Shown: positions 1-9,027 of the stretch, in pieces
How positions within the stretch are numbered: position 1 is the stretch's first letter
Layout: each line of letters opens with the position of its first letter
Source: JABDMH01 sp965223025
GTDB lineage: Bacteria > Bacteroidota > Bacteroidia > Chitinophagales > Saprospiraceae
Length of the DNA stretch: 64,000 nucleotides
Reading direction: 5' to 3'
NCBI GenBank assembly: GCA_965223025.1
Contig: CBDCVP010000022.1
Coordinates: 558,001-622,000, forward strand
Program-made: the position numbers and the translations under genes
The notes under the pieces: model-generated
The model's input: only the letters and a program-made list of their open reading frames with translations
The model's database searches: none
Told to the model about the DNA's origin: nothing

Positions 1-2
1 TC

Positions 3-887
3 ACCAACCTGAAAGACGGTCGACTGGACATCGCATCAGATCTATCGCCAGAACAACTCAATGCTCTAGCCCATGATACCGTCAATCATAATCTATTGAC
101 GTATACACCGCCTGTACTTCAATACTACTACATCGCATACAATACGAGCAGACCCGCGCTAGCTGATGTCAGAGTGCGGCGAGCCCTGTCCCATATACTG
201 GATACCAAAGCCATCATCGATCAACTGTTTTATGGCCATGCAGATCCCACCATTGGGCCGGTGAATCCTGCTAAGCCCTATTACAATGACACCATTGCTC
301 CCATACCATACGACCCTATGATGGCTAAAGCACTCTTGGATAGCAGTGGCTGGCGTGACCTAGACCAGGATGGCATCCTGGACAAGCGGATCAAAGGTGA
401 GGTAGTCACATTGAGGTTCAAGATTTTCACGTCGAGGTCCGCACTTTCTCAGGATGTGGCCATTCTACTTCAGCAGAATAGTAGAAAGGTCGGTATAGAT
501 ATCGAGATTATTCCCCAAGATCCCAACGTTTACATTCCAGAAGTACGACAAGGGGACTACGACCTAGCAACATTGGCCGTCATTCAATCGGTGGGTGATT
601 TTGATCCTTATAATTCCTGGCATTCCGACAACAGTTATCCTGGAGGATCCAATCTCAGCAAGCTTCAAAATGCCGAACTTGACGAGCTGATCGAAACCCT
701 CAGGAGCACGGTGAGGAGTGAAGAAAGAAGGCATCTCTATCTTCGTCTCCAGGAGATCATTTTTGAACAACAACCAGCACTGTTCCTTATGGCCCCAAAA
801 ATGCGGGTAGCAGCCAAGGCAAATTTGAAACTGACCATTAGCACAATGAGACCTGGATACTTCGAAAATTTGACTACGTTGCAATAA
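3..887 (+). CDS. ABC transporter substrate-binding protein (oligopeptide type), C-terminal part
   Basis: This reading frame is open from the first bases of the window, so the gene starts upstream and only about 294 C-terminal residues are seen. The pattern is that of family 5 extracellular solute-binding proteins (DppA/OppA type), which capture peptides or related solutes outside the inner membrane. Typical segments are 'DVRVRRALSHILD' (conserved RxAlsxAid region) and 'GGSNLSKLQNAELDELIE' (the usual 'sNpevDeLi' stretch). Two permease genes follow after a single base, which supports an importer operon. A TTG at 96 could be mistaken for a start, but similarity to the family continues upstream of it. 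The substrate cannot be told from the sequence. Confidence 0.85.
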   Translation, partial: TNLKDGRLDIASDLSPEQLNALAHDTVNHNLLTYTPPVLQYYYIAYNTSRPALADVRVRRALSHILDTKAIIDQLFYGHADPTIGPVNPAKPYYNDTIAPIPYDPMMAKALLDSSGWRDLDQDGILDKRIKGEVVTLRFKIFTSRSALSQDVAILLQQNSRKVGIDIEIIPQDPNVYIPEVRQGDYDLATLAVIQSVGDFDPYNSWHSDNSYPGGSNLSKLQNAELDELIETLRSTVRSEERRHLYLRLQEIIFEQQPALFLMAPKMRVAAKANLKLTISTMRPGYFENLTTLQ

Positions 888-888
888 T

Positions 889-2271
889 ATGTTACGCTTC
901 ATTGTGCGTCGTCTGTTGTGGATGCTGCCAACTTTGGCGATACTTGTCATCGTCCTTTTTGTTTTGACAAAATCGATCCCGGGAGATCCAGTCCTTAATT
1001 ATATCAACGACCTGCAGGACTTCACTGCCGAGAAAGACTTGGTGGTATCCAACCAACTCTATCAATCCACTGCCGAAAAGATCGGTCTTGACCGTCCAAT
1101 ATTTTACTTTTCGCTGGTCCCTGCCAGCTATGGCGCAGCCTATTTTGATCTGCCTGTTCTGGAGCAAAGGTTTTCCAAAGCTATGCTTCGTCAACATGCC
1201 ACATGGCAACAGGTACAAGAGCTGCTGAAGCATCTCAGATACTTCCAACCGGATGAACTTAACGAGCTAGTAGATCCGAAAGGCAAATCGGCTCTTGCCA
1301 CCCTGCGCAACTATCCTACCGGACCAGATGGACTTATCGGATTGTGCCGTGACTTAGCATCCACATCCTCAGCACCTGAGATGCGGTGGCATGCACAGGA
1401 AATCGGCAATTTGAGCCAGCAGGTTAGCATTGCCCCATGCCCCACCAAGGCCTATGTCCCAAGATTGATATGGCATGGTCCCGATAATCAATTCCATCAG
1501 TGGTTGAAGGCAGCACTTAGTTTTGATCTTGGTCTCTCACGTGCGGACGGCAGGCCTGCCACGGTAAAAATTGGAGAAGCGCTGCGATGGACTGTTTTTA
1601 TCAATCTTTTGTCGATCCTATTGGCCTTTGTGGTAGGGATTCTACTGGGGAGTTATGCGGGATGGTGGGGAGGTGTGACTGATCGCATTGCCTCGGTGCT
1701 GATGTATCTGTTTTACGCTATTCCCATTTTCTGGCTTACTACCATCTTGGTTGTATTTTTCTCCACCAGTGAATATGGCAGCTGGACGCACATCTTCCCT
1801 GCCACCGGAATCTGGCAGACCAACCCGGAGGCTTCTTTTCGACAGACCATTGCAGATAATAGTAGCCAGCTCATCATACCGGTCCTGGCTCTCAGTCTAC
1901 ATCTCACAGCTTTTGTGAGTCGACAGATCAAAAGCAGTGTGGTTGCAGAGCTGGGGAAAGCATATGTCTGGCAAGCTCGTTCATTTGGCGTCCCAGAGCA
2001 TCGCATTCTCTGGTTACAGGTGTTTAGAAATGCCAGCACGCCCCTCATCACTTTGGTGGCTTACCTATTTCCTGCCGCGATTTCCGGCTCGCTTATCGTG
2101 GAAGTTATTTGCAACATCCCCGGAATGGGCAGGCTCATGTATGAAGCTATTTTCGACAAAGATTGGAGCATTGTGCTGGGTGTGGTATTGATCTCCGGTC
2201 TGCTCACTATGCTAGGCATGCTGATCAGTGACCTATGCTATAAATGGGCAAATCCACAAGTACGTTTTTAA
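889..2271 (+). CDS. ABC transporter permease, DppB/OppB type, with large periplasmic insertion
   Basis: Inner-membrane permease subunit of a peptide-type ABC importer. The protein opens with the typical DppB membrane segment (about residues 8-28, ending 'TKSIPGDPV'). The conserved permease domain with the remaining helices occupies about 225-455. The coupling (EAA) loop lies near 350-385, around 'AYVWQARSFGVPEHRILWL'. Usual family length is about 310-340 residues; this protein has 460. The extra length is an insertion of about 150-190 residues between the first helix and the rest, which should face the periplasm. The start is one base after the binding-protein stop, and the stop is one base before the next permease start, so translation is probably coupled. 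Confidence 0.9.
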   Translation: MLRFIVRRLLWMLPTLAILVIVLFVLTKSIPGDPVLNYINDLQDFTAEKDLVVSNQLYQSTAEKIGLDRPIFYFSLVPASYGAAYFDLPVLEQRFSKAMLRQHATWQQVQELLKHLRYFQPDELNELVDPKGKSALATLRNYPTGPDGLIGLCRDLASTSSAPEMRWHAQEIGNLSQQVSIAPCPTKAYVPRLIWHGPDNQFHQWLKAALSFDLGLSRADGRPATVKIGEALRWTVFINLLSILLAFVVGILLGSYAGWWGGVTDRIASVLMYLFYAIPIFWLTTILVVFFSTSEYGSWTHIFPATGIWQTNPEASFRQTIADNSSQLIIPVLALSLHLTAFVSRQIKSSVVAELGKAYVWQARSFGVPEHRILWLQVFRNASTPLITLVAYLFPAAISGSLIVEVICNIPGMGRLMYEAIFDKDWSIVLGVVLISGLLTMLGMLISDLCYKWANPQVRF

Positions 2272-2272
2272 G

Positions 2273-3448
2273 ATGGCAAGCTCTACCAAATATCAGCCAC
2301 GATTTGGCCACAGCATCACAGATAAGATCTTGCTCATTGCATTGTCTTGCTTCGTATTGGTCTCATTGTTTGCCGAGTTCCTTGCCAATGATCGACCACT
2401 CTACGCTCAGATTGATGGCAAGCACTATTGGCCAGCAGTACAGGCTCTACTGCGACCTACAACCGATGATGAGCAGCAGTGGGGATCAGGAGCAGATCGA
2501 CTGGTGCTAGCACCTATACCCTTCTCTACCAATCCCTCAGCAGGCATCCACAATCGCTATCAGCCACCACTTACCACCCACACGGTTTATGGGCGTAAGA
2601 AGAAGCATTGGTTGGGCACCGACCGATTGGGGAGAGATGTGGCAGCATGCATGGTTTATGGATGCCGTAAATCCGTGTATGTGGGATTATTTTCGATGTT
2701 GCTAGCAGCTCTGATAGGAATCTTTAGTGGCCTGATGGCAGGCTATTGGGGCAACAACTATCAAATGCCAAGACCTTGGGTGTTTGTCGTGGTCAGTACA
2801 GGTATCTTATATATCGGCTTTTTATATCATCACCATCTATTGAGGGGGCCTCTCAGCGTTTTGATTGTGCTCGTTTTACTGGCAGTGGGACACCAGGTAG
2901 CTTTTCGCAATGGGACGGGGCGGAGAGTTCGGGCACCAATGGATGATCTCGTATTGAAGGCCATTGAGCTTTTTAACTCGGTTCCTACCCTAATGCTTTT
3001 ACTGGCTATCACTTCTATCTTTGTTCAACCCGGTCTCACTCAGCTTGCGTTGATCATTGGGTTGATCAGTTGGACTTCATTTGCCCGATTCACCCGGGCT
3101 GAGGTACTGAACACCAAGGAGTTGGCTTACGTCAAAGCGGCAAAGATCAGTGGCCAAAACCATGTCAGTGTCATCTGGACCTATATTCTTCCAGCAATCT
3201 TGGGACCACTCTTAGTCACCTTCGCTTTTGGTGTGGCCTCGGTTATTTTACTGGAGTCGACCTTATCTTTTCTTGGCATTGGAGTGCCTCCCGAAGAGGT
3301 GACTTGGGGCTCCTTGCTTGGGCAATCAAAGAGATATACGCAGGCCTGGTGGCTGGCGATTTTTCCAGGCATCACCATTTTTGTTGTGATTACCGTACTG
3401 CATATGCTGGGTGACAGGTTAAAACGAAAACTCGATCCAGAGGATTAG
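2273..3448 (+). CDS. ABC transporter permease, DppC/OppC type
   Basis: Second permease of the same importer. I chose the ATG at 2273, directly after the upstream stop codon; a GTG at 2228 in frame would overlap the previous gene by 44 bases. The protein (391 residues) has the N-terminal helix of OppC_N, a soluble segment that includes 'KHWLGTDRLGRDV' (the conserved 'GTDxLGRDv' motif of DppC proteins), and five further helices. The EAA coupling loop is near residues 270-300 ('ELAYVKAAKISGQNHVSVIW'), followed by the conserved 'LSFLGIGVPPEEVTWGSLL'. It is about 90 residues longer than E. coli DppC, with the extra length in the periplasmic stretch after helix 1. No ATPase genes follow within the window. 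Confidence 0.9.
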   Translation: MASSTKYQPRFGHSITDKILLIALSCFVLVSLFAEFLANDRPLYAQIDGKHYWPAVQALLRPTTDDEQQWGSGADRLVLAPIPFSTNPSAGIHNRYQPPLTTHTVYGRKKKHWLGTDRLGRDVAACMVYGCRKSVYVGLFSMLLAALIGIFSGLMAGYWGNNYQMPRPWVFVVVSTGILYIGFLYHHHLLRGPLSVLIVLVLLAVGHQVAFRNGTGRRVRAPMDDLVLKAIELFNSVPTLMLLLAITSIFVQPGLTQLALIIGLISWTSFARFTRAEVLNTKELAYVKAAKISGQNHVSVIWTYILPAILGPLLVTFAFGVASVILLESTLSFLGIGVPPEEVTWGSLLGQSKRYTQAWWLAIFPGITIFVVITVLHMLGDRLKRKLDPED

Positions 3449-3513
3449 ATCAGCTAGGCTATGGCAAGATCACACTATTGGCCTTCTTTTTTTGCTGAGG
3501 CTGCGAAACCGAT

Positions 3514-3711
3514 TTAGAATTTGGGATTTCTAACTTTCTTTCTCATCTTCTTTGACCACAAGTTTGTCTTGCTGGACTTCGACAGGCTTTTTTTCTTTTT
3601 CTTGTTCTTATATTGGATCTCGGCTGGACACCCACTTTTGGCACAACTGGCTGATCCCATACTGAAGCTGAGAAGGCACAAAACCGCCAACAAACCAGTC
3701 CATTTTCTCAT
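3514..3711 (-). CDS. Small putative lipoprotein, Lys-rich
   Basis: A 65-residue frame that looks like a short secreted lipoprotein. It has a basic start, a hydrophobic stretch 'LLAVLCLLSFSMGSASC' ending in a lipobox-like 'SASC' at about residue 23, a second cysteine in 'KSGCPAEIQYK', and a very lysine-rich tail. I recall short Bacteroidota proteins of this layout, but cannot name a family. It lies convergent to the permease gene and divergent from sucA, about 110 bases from the latter. The function is unknown, and a spurious frame cannot be excluded because the protein is short and of simple composition. Confidence 0.45.
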   Translation of the reverse strand: MRKWTGLLAVLCLLSFSMGSASCAKSGCPAEIQYKNKKKKKSLSKSSKTNLWSKKMRKKVRNPKF

Positions 3712-3824
3712 AATTTATCCTTGATTCAAACCAAATTATTCAACCCACTGTAACGGGGAAAAGATGCACAAAAACTGCGATATTTGCATTCTTTTATCAT
3801 CATTAGCAGAAAAATTCGTGCCAG

Positions 3825-6551
3825 ATGCAGGATACTTCATTTGTTTTTAATGCAGATTCGGACTACATCGATCAGATGTATCGACGATTTCGCAATGATC
3901 CGGCCGGCGTCGAACCAGGCTGGCGCACTTTTTTCCAGGGCTTTGATTTTGCTGCCAATGGAGGTGCTGCTCTCGCAGGAAGCGATGATGTAGATAAAGA
4001 GTTTCACGTGCTCTCCCTGATACATGGGTACAGGTCTCGCGGCCATTTGCTGTCCAACACCAATCCCATTAAGAAGCGCAAAGACCGAAAACCACACATC
4101 GATCTGGCTGACTACCAGCTGACAGAAGCTGATCTGACCAAGACTTTTCACGCCAGTAAGGAAATCGGATTAGAGCCAGGTCGTACTTTGCAGGAGATCC
4201 TGGACCGGTTACACCAAATCTACATTGGTAACATCGGTTTTGAATACACACACATTGAAAACTTGGAAAAACGCACCTGGCTACGATCACAGATCGAGCA
4301 AAGAAACCTTGCCCCGGATTTTGGCCTCTCACTTGACAAGAAGAAGAGAATCCTGCAAAAACTAAACGGTGCGGTAGTCTTTGAAAAATTTCTCAATACC
4401 AAATATTTGGCACAAAAGAGATTTTCTCTGGAAGGAGGAGAGACGACCATCGCAGCACTGGACGCCATCATCAACGCGGGTGCGAAGGGTAAAGTAGAGG
4501 AGGTAGTGATCGGGATGGCACATCGGGGTAGACTCAATGTGCTGGCCAACATCATGGGCAAAACCTATGAACAGATTTTTAATGAATTTGAAGGAACGGC
4601 CATTCCAAATCTGACTTTCGGAGACGGTGATGTAAAGTATCATCTCGGATTCTCGAGTCAGGTAAAAACCCTGGATGACCAACTCGTACATCTCAAATTG
4701 GTGCCGAATCCATCCCACCTCGAATCTGTGAATCCAGTGGTACAGGGATTCGCGAGGGCAAAGGCAGATATCCTCTATGACCACGAGTACGACCGCATCT
4801 TACCCATCTTGATCCATGGTGATGCAGCTATTGCCGGTCAAGGGGTGGTGGCTGAGACTGCCCAGATGAGCCAACTCGATGGCTACCATGTAGGAGGTAC
4901 CATCCACTTCATCATCAACAATCAAATAGGATTTACCACTGATTTCGATGATGCGCGCAGCTCTACTTACTGCACTGGTGCGGCAAACATGATTCAAGCA
5001 CCAGTGTTTCATGTAAACGGTGACGACCCTGAAGCGGTCGTCTTTGCAGCAGAGCTTGCCATGGAATACCGCCAACGGTTTAATGCTGACTTCTTTATAG
5101 ATATGGTCTGTTATCGCCGACACGGACACAATGAAGGTGACAATCCAAAGTTTACCCAACCAAGAATGTACGAGGTGATTGACAAACATCCTAACCCCCG
5201 CGAAATCTACGCCGCAAAGCTGAGCGAAGGTGGGGAGGTTGATCAGGACCTGGCCAAAGAAATGGAGGTCGAGTTTTGGGACGAACTGCAGCGCCGGTTG
5301 GATATGGTGAAGGAAAAACCTCTGCCCTACGAGTATCAAAAGCCTGAACAGGCATGGCGTCGTCTTAAGAAGCAAGCTACGGTAGAAGACTTCCTCACTT
5401 CACCTAAGACCGGGATCACAGCCAAAAAGGCAAAGATGTTGATCAACCATCAACTTATCGTACCAAAGGGTTTTACCCCTTTAAGAGGCGTGGAGCGGCT
5501 GCTTAAATCTAAGAAGAAGCTCTGGAGTGAGGGTAAGATAGACTGGGCGATGGCCGAACTCATGGCCTATGGATCAATCTTGCTAGAAAACAAAAATGTA
5601 CGCATGAGCGGCCAAGATGTGAAGAGAGGTACCTTCTCTCATCGTCATGCGGTTTTTTTTGATGCGAAGACCTATGAGGAGTACGATCGCCTCAATAATC
5701 TAGCTAAAAAGCAAGGTGAATTCTTGATTTACAACTCCCTACTGAGTGAATTTGGCGTGTTGGGATTTGAGTACGGCTATTCGATGTCGACTCCCGATGC
5801 ACTCGTGATTTGGGAGGCACAGTTTGGTGATTTTAACAATGGAGCCCAAGTGATCATTGACCAATACATCACTGCTGCGGAGAGCAAGTGGCACCGGATG
5901 AATGGATTGGTGATGCTCCTGCCTCACGGATACGAAGGACAAGGACCTGAGCATTCGAGCGGGCGCATGGAGCGATTCCTGCAAGCAGCGGCAGAATTTA
6001 ACATCACGGTCGCCAATATCACTACACCCGCCAATTTATTTCATGTGCTTCGGCGACAGCTAGCTCGCCCATTTAGAAAACCACTGATAATAATGTCTCC
6101 CAAATCATTGTTGAGGCATCCATTATGTGTGTCAAGCCTAAGCGATTTCACCACAGGGACTTCATTTTCAGAAGTATTTGATGATCCGGATGCCAGCCCC
6201 AGGGCCAAAGGCGTAACTCGAGTACTCTACTGCTCTGGCAAGGTATATTATGACCTACTGGAAGCCAAAACAGCCCGTAAGCGAAAGGATGTGGCCATCG
6301 TACGATTGGAGCAGCTCTATCCCTTTCCACTCACTCAGATGGAGGTATTGACCAAGAAATACAAAAATGCCCAATCCTTCTGGGTACAGGAAGAGCCCTC
6401 CAATATGGGTGCTTGGCAGTATTTTTGGGCTTTTTATCGCAACCAAGACATTCAGCTCATCGCTCGAAAGAGCAGTGCCTCTCCCGCTACCGGTCATAAG
6501 AAAGTACACACCAAAGAGCAACAAGGCCTGATCGACAAAGCCTTCGACTAA
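3825..6551 (+). CDS. sucA: 2-oxoglutarate dehydrogenase E1 component
   Basis: Thiamine-diphosphate E1 subunit of the 2-oxoglutarate dehydrogenase complex. It decarboxylates 2-oxoglutarate in the TCA cycle and passes the succinyl group to the E2 lipoyl domain. The length (908 residues) fits the SucA/OdhA family. The N-terminal 'FNADSDYIDQMYRRFRNDP' resembles the E2-interacting helix. The ThDP and substrate region includes 'IGMAHRGRLNVLAN', 'HLESVNPVVQG' (about 297), 'GDAAIAGQGVVAET' and 'RRHGHNEGDNPKFTQP' (about 434). The transketolase-like C-terminal half has 'HRHAVFFD', 'GFEYGYS' and 'HGYEGQGPEHSS'. A weak promoter-like GATATTTG lies at 3778-3785. No E2 gene (sucB) follows, so the complex is not encoded as one operon here. 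Confidence 0.97.
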   Translation: MQDTSFVFNADSDYIDQMYRRFRNDPAGVEPGWRTFFQGFDFAANGGAALAGSDDVDKEFHVLSLIHGYRSRGHLLSNTNPIKKRKDRKPHIDLADYQLTEADLTKTFHASKEIGLEPGRTLQEILDRLHQIYIGNIGFEYTHIENLEKRTWLRSQIEQRNLAPDFGLSLDKKKRILQKLNGAVVFEKFLNTKYLAQKRFSLEGGETTIAALDAIINAGAKGKVEEVVIGMAHRGRLNVLANIMGKTYEQIFNEFEGTAIPNLTFGDGDVKYHLGFSSQVKTLDDQLVHLKLVPNPSHLESVNPVVQGFARAKADILYDHEYDRILPILIHGDAAIAGQGVVAETAQMSQLDGYHVGGTIHFIINNQIGFTTDFDDARSSTYCTGAANMIQAPVFHVNGDDPEAVVFAAELAMEYRQRFNADFFIDMVCYRRHGHNEGDNPKFTQPRMYEVIDKHPNPREIYAAKLSEGGEVDQDLAKEMEVEFWDELQRRLDMVKEKPLPYEYQKPEQAWRRLKKQATVEDFLTSPKTGITAKKAKMLINHQLIVPKGFTPLRGVERLLKSKKKLWSEGKIDWAMAELMAYGSILLENKNVRMSGQDVKRGTFSHRHAVFFDAKTYEEYDRLNNLAKKQGEFLIYNSLLSEFGVLGFEYGYSMSTPDALVIWEAQFGDFNNGAQVIIDQYITAAESKWHRMNGLVMLLPHGYEGQGPEHSSGRMERFLQAAAEFNITVANITTPANLFHVLRRQLARPFRKPLIIMSPKSLLRHPLCVSSLSDFTTGTSFSEVFDDPDASPRAKGVTRVLYCSGKVYYDLLEAKTARKRKDVAIVRLEQLYPFPLTQMEVLTKKYKNAQSFWVQEEPSNMGAWQYFWAFYRNQDIQLIARKSSASPATGHKKVHTKEQQGLIDKAFD

Positions 6552-6613
6552 ACCACTACTCATCGGCATTCAACTGAAGTAGGCGATGGTTCGCGCACCA
6601 GATCTCAGGGCCG

Positions 6614-7315
6614 TCAATAGGGTTGGAGACCGTTGTTGATGATAATGCTGATACCGACCGAGTAGGGCTTCTCATGGCATGAGGTACAGTCTGTTCTCGT
6701 TACATCGAGACGATCCTCGAAATTACTCAGGTTGTTCATACTCCATATCCATTGGTAGTACGCTCTGACGCTAAAGGACATGCGGGTGGAGTTGGTGAGG
6801 TGAGCCCCCAGGAACACCTTGCCCCCCCAGGTATGCTGATGTGACCTAAAATCTCTAAGATCCTCCCTTGAAGAGTATTTCACTGAATACGTATAAATAT
6901 TGTAGTCGAGGCTGCCTCCCAACCTGATGTCACCCCCAAACTCCTTGGTGAGTGCTATTGTCTTGATGTCGTAGTTGAGGTCAATGTTCGATCTTTCAAA
7001 AGCACCATCCATTAGCGCCACATCGTAGTCATCACCGATCCTCCTCGTCGTGCGCTTGATGAAGGCCAGCTCCATTCCGCCCCACTCATAACCATAGCGG
7101 AAGCCCGCGACAAATCCATGAAGGATATTGACTCTTTTAATAGCCAGCGACCGTTCAGGATGACCAGCATTATATTCATCGATAATGCGATTCATCCCCG
7201 TATTGCGCAGGTTAGAAATGTCATAACCAGCGATGACATTCCATTGACCATAGCCTTGCGGTGACCAGATGGTCAGAAGTACGAAGACACAAAACAACGA
7301 GCGTCTACCGATCAT
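6614..7315 (-). CDS. Putative outer-membrane beta-barrel protein, unknown function
   Basis: A 233-residue protein with a signal peptide (hydrophobic 'LFCVFVLLTIWSPQGYGQ', probable cleavage after 'GYG'). It has alternating aromatic/polar segments typical of small outer-membrane barrels, such as 'FVAGFRYGYEWGGMELAF', 'LGGSLDYNIYTYSVKY' and 'SFSVRAYYQWIW'. A 'CTSCHEK' motif near the C-terminus resembles a CxxCH heme site, but a single such motif in a barrel may be chance. The last strand ends in 'NNGLQPY'. The gene is convergent with sucA and divergent from the TatD gene. I do not recognise a named family. Confidence 0.7.
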   Translation of the reverse strand: MIGRRSLFCVFVLLTIWSPQGYGQWNVIAGYDISNLRNTGMNRIIDEYNAGHPERSLAIKRVNILHGFVAGFRYGYEWGGMELAFIKRTTRRIGDDYDVALMDGAFERSNIDLNYDIKTIALTKEFGGDIRLGGSLDYNIYTYSVKYSSREDLRDFRSHQHTWGGKVFLGAHLTNSTRMSFSVRAYYQWIWSMNNLSNFEDRLDVTRTDCTSCHEKPYSVGISIIINNGLQPY

Positions 7316-7411
7316 TCTGCCAAGGTACTACATAATTGAAAAAAAGAATGATGACCTGATCTCACCAACTGATCATTAAGTCATAGCTTGCAGCACTAAA
7401 TCACATTTCTG

Positions 7412-8185
7412 ATGACCGAAGTATTGATAGACACCCACGCGCATCTGTACTTAGAGCAATTTGACAAAGACCGGGATGAGATGATGGCACGGGCAAAGGT
7501 CGCTGGAGTTGCGCAAATGCTGTTGCCCAATATAGATGTTGGCACCATCACAGCCATGCATCGCCTGGAGGAAAATCATCCCAACCAGTGCCAGGCCATG
7601 ATGGGACTGCACCCCTGTAGTGTGGCTAAAGACTTTGAAGTGGCCTTGCAAAGGATCGAGTCGCATCTTAACAGGAGGCACTATGTAGCTATGGGTGAAA
7701 TTGGCTTGGATTACTATTGGGACCAGAGTTTCGTCACACAGCAGAAGGAAGCATTCAAGATCCAAACCATCTGGGCCCATGAGCGTGGTATCCCCATTGT
7801 GATTCATTCTCGCGACTCCCTAAATGACCTGCTAGACCTATTGGAAGATCTGGCTCTGCCCAGCCTCACGGGAGTCTTCCACTGCTTTACTGGCAACAAG
7901 ACACAGGCTCAGCGCATTATGGACTTGTCCTTTTTCATGGGCATCGGTGGCGTACTCACTTTCAAAAACAGTGGTGTAGACCAGATCGTCCGCGATCTAC
8001 CGATGGAGTACCTCCTCCTGGAAACGGATGCACCTTACCTTACTCCTCATCCCTTTCGAGGCAAGCGCAATGAGAGCAGTTATGTGACATTGGTTGCTGA
8101 AAAGCTGGCAGAAGTGAAAGAGCTATCCTATGCAGAAGTAGCAGAGATCACGACCAGGAATGCCAAAAATCTCTTCCATCTGTGA
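7412..8185 (+). CDS. tatD: TatD family metal-dependent hydrolase / DNase
   Basis: TIM-barrel metal-dependent hydrolase of the TatD/YcfH/YjjV family. These enzymes are 3'-5' exonucleases or related deoxyribonucleases of the cytoplasm. The signature residues are present: metal-binding HxH in 'DTHAHL' (about residues 7-12), 'GEIGLDYYW', 'VIHSRDS', 'GVFHCFTG' and the C-terminal 'ETDAPYLTPHPFRGKRNESSYV'. The length of 257 residues is normal for the family. The start ATG lies about 97 bases from the divergent barrel gene. The gene symbol is a family label, since several paralogues (tatD, ycfH) cannot be separated by sequence inspection. Confidence 0.93.
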   Translation: MTEVLIDTHAHLYLEQFDKDRDEMMARAKVAGVAQMLLPNIDVGTITAMHRLEENHPNQCQAMMGLHPCSVAKDFEVALQRIESHLNRRHYVAMGEIGLDYYWDQSFVTQQKEAFKIQTIWAHERGIPIVIHSRDSLNDLLDLLEDLALPSLTGVFHCFTGNKTQAQRIMDLSFFMGIGGVLTFKNSGVDQIVRDLPMEYLLLETDAPYLTPHPFRGKRNESSYVTLVAEKLAEVKELSYAEVAEITTRNAKNLFHL

Positions 8186-8365
8186 TACACCCCTTTAGCC
8201 GCCGGGAGCATCTTAGAAGTGTACTGGATCTTTCTGTCCATGATGTTGCTTGCGGGGAGATGTAACATGTTGATTTATTTTAGATATTTGAGCAGCGATC
8301 TGCGATGAAAGAATGCATTTGTCCCCCCTTAGAATGTGGGGCCATTGTCATCGTAGAACAGATCA

Positions 8366-8453
8366 GGAGAGGTGCTCGAGTGGCTGAAGAGGCACGCCTG
8401 GAAAGCGTGTATACCCCTAAAGGGTATCGAGGGTTCGAATCCCTCTCTCTCCG
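8366..8453 (+). tRNA. tRNA-Ser (anticodon GGA)
   Basis: A class II tRNA can be folded. The acceptor GGAGAGG (8366-8372) pairs with TCTCTCC (8446-8452) and is followed by discriminator G. The D-arm region contains TGGCTGAAGAGG. The anticodon loop CTGGAAA gives anticodon GGA. There is a long variable arm (TACCCctaaaGGGTA), as required for serine tRNAs. The T-arm is GAGGG-TTCGAAT-CCCTC (8429-8445). No CCA is encoded at the 3' end, so CCA would be added after transcription. Confidence 0.96.
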
Positions 8454-9027
8454 CAGTGGTGCATGGAAGTATGGGTGAACTAGTACCTTACCTTGGCATC
8501 GGTAGTTTGCATGAAATGAAAACCAGGTACGACTTTCACTGTCGTGAGATGTAAAGGACGGCCGTTTGCTCACCAATGGGATGGAAGATCACTTCGTAGT
8601 TGCCTTTGGTCAAACCGATAAGATGGCAGGTCTGCCAAGTCGCCATATGAAGAGCCATACCTAGGGACAGCTCCTAGGCCTCCTGCTCAGAAGTACTGGA
8701 TTTTTTTTGTGAGAATGAGATCTGCATTTATCGTGGTTTATCCACTAATTTGACAATCAGTTTGATAAGATCTTGTATATTGATGTCCTTTAGTGAGGTT
8801 ACCAGTGAGTAGGACGGCAGCAAGGCCATCATAATGCCGGTAACAGGTCTACTTTGGGTACGTCGGAAGATCTTTCTTAGACAACGATAAATGAGGCTGC
8901 TCTTTGTTTGGGGTAACAAAACTTTTGTCGTTGACTTTTTGGCTGTTTTAGTAGTTTCACTAACCAATTATTTTTTATTTTAACTGTCCATTTTTAACTC
9001 ATTAAGTAAACGAAAATCCTAACTGTT
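8454..9027. other. Non-coding stretch between tRNA-Ser and the exb operon
   Basis: I see no convincing gene in these 574 bases. A 79-codon minus-strand frame (8728-8967) exists, but it has no recognisable domain and no start context. The last 100 bases before 9028 are AT-rich and probably contain the exbB promoter, although I cannot find a clean TAnnTTTG box. Confidence 0.5.

Noticed and set aside
8280..8576. Minus-strand frame of 98 codons overlapping tRNA-Ser.
   Set aside because: It contains 'RERDSNPRYPLGVYTLSRR', the typical artefact of translating a serine tRNA backwards.
8728..8967. Minus-strand frame of 79 codons before the exb operon.
   Set aside because: It has no signal, domain or ribosome-binding region, and lies in a region with other short random frames.
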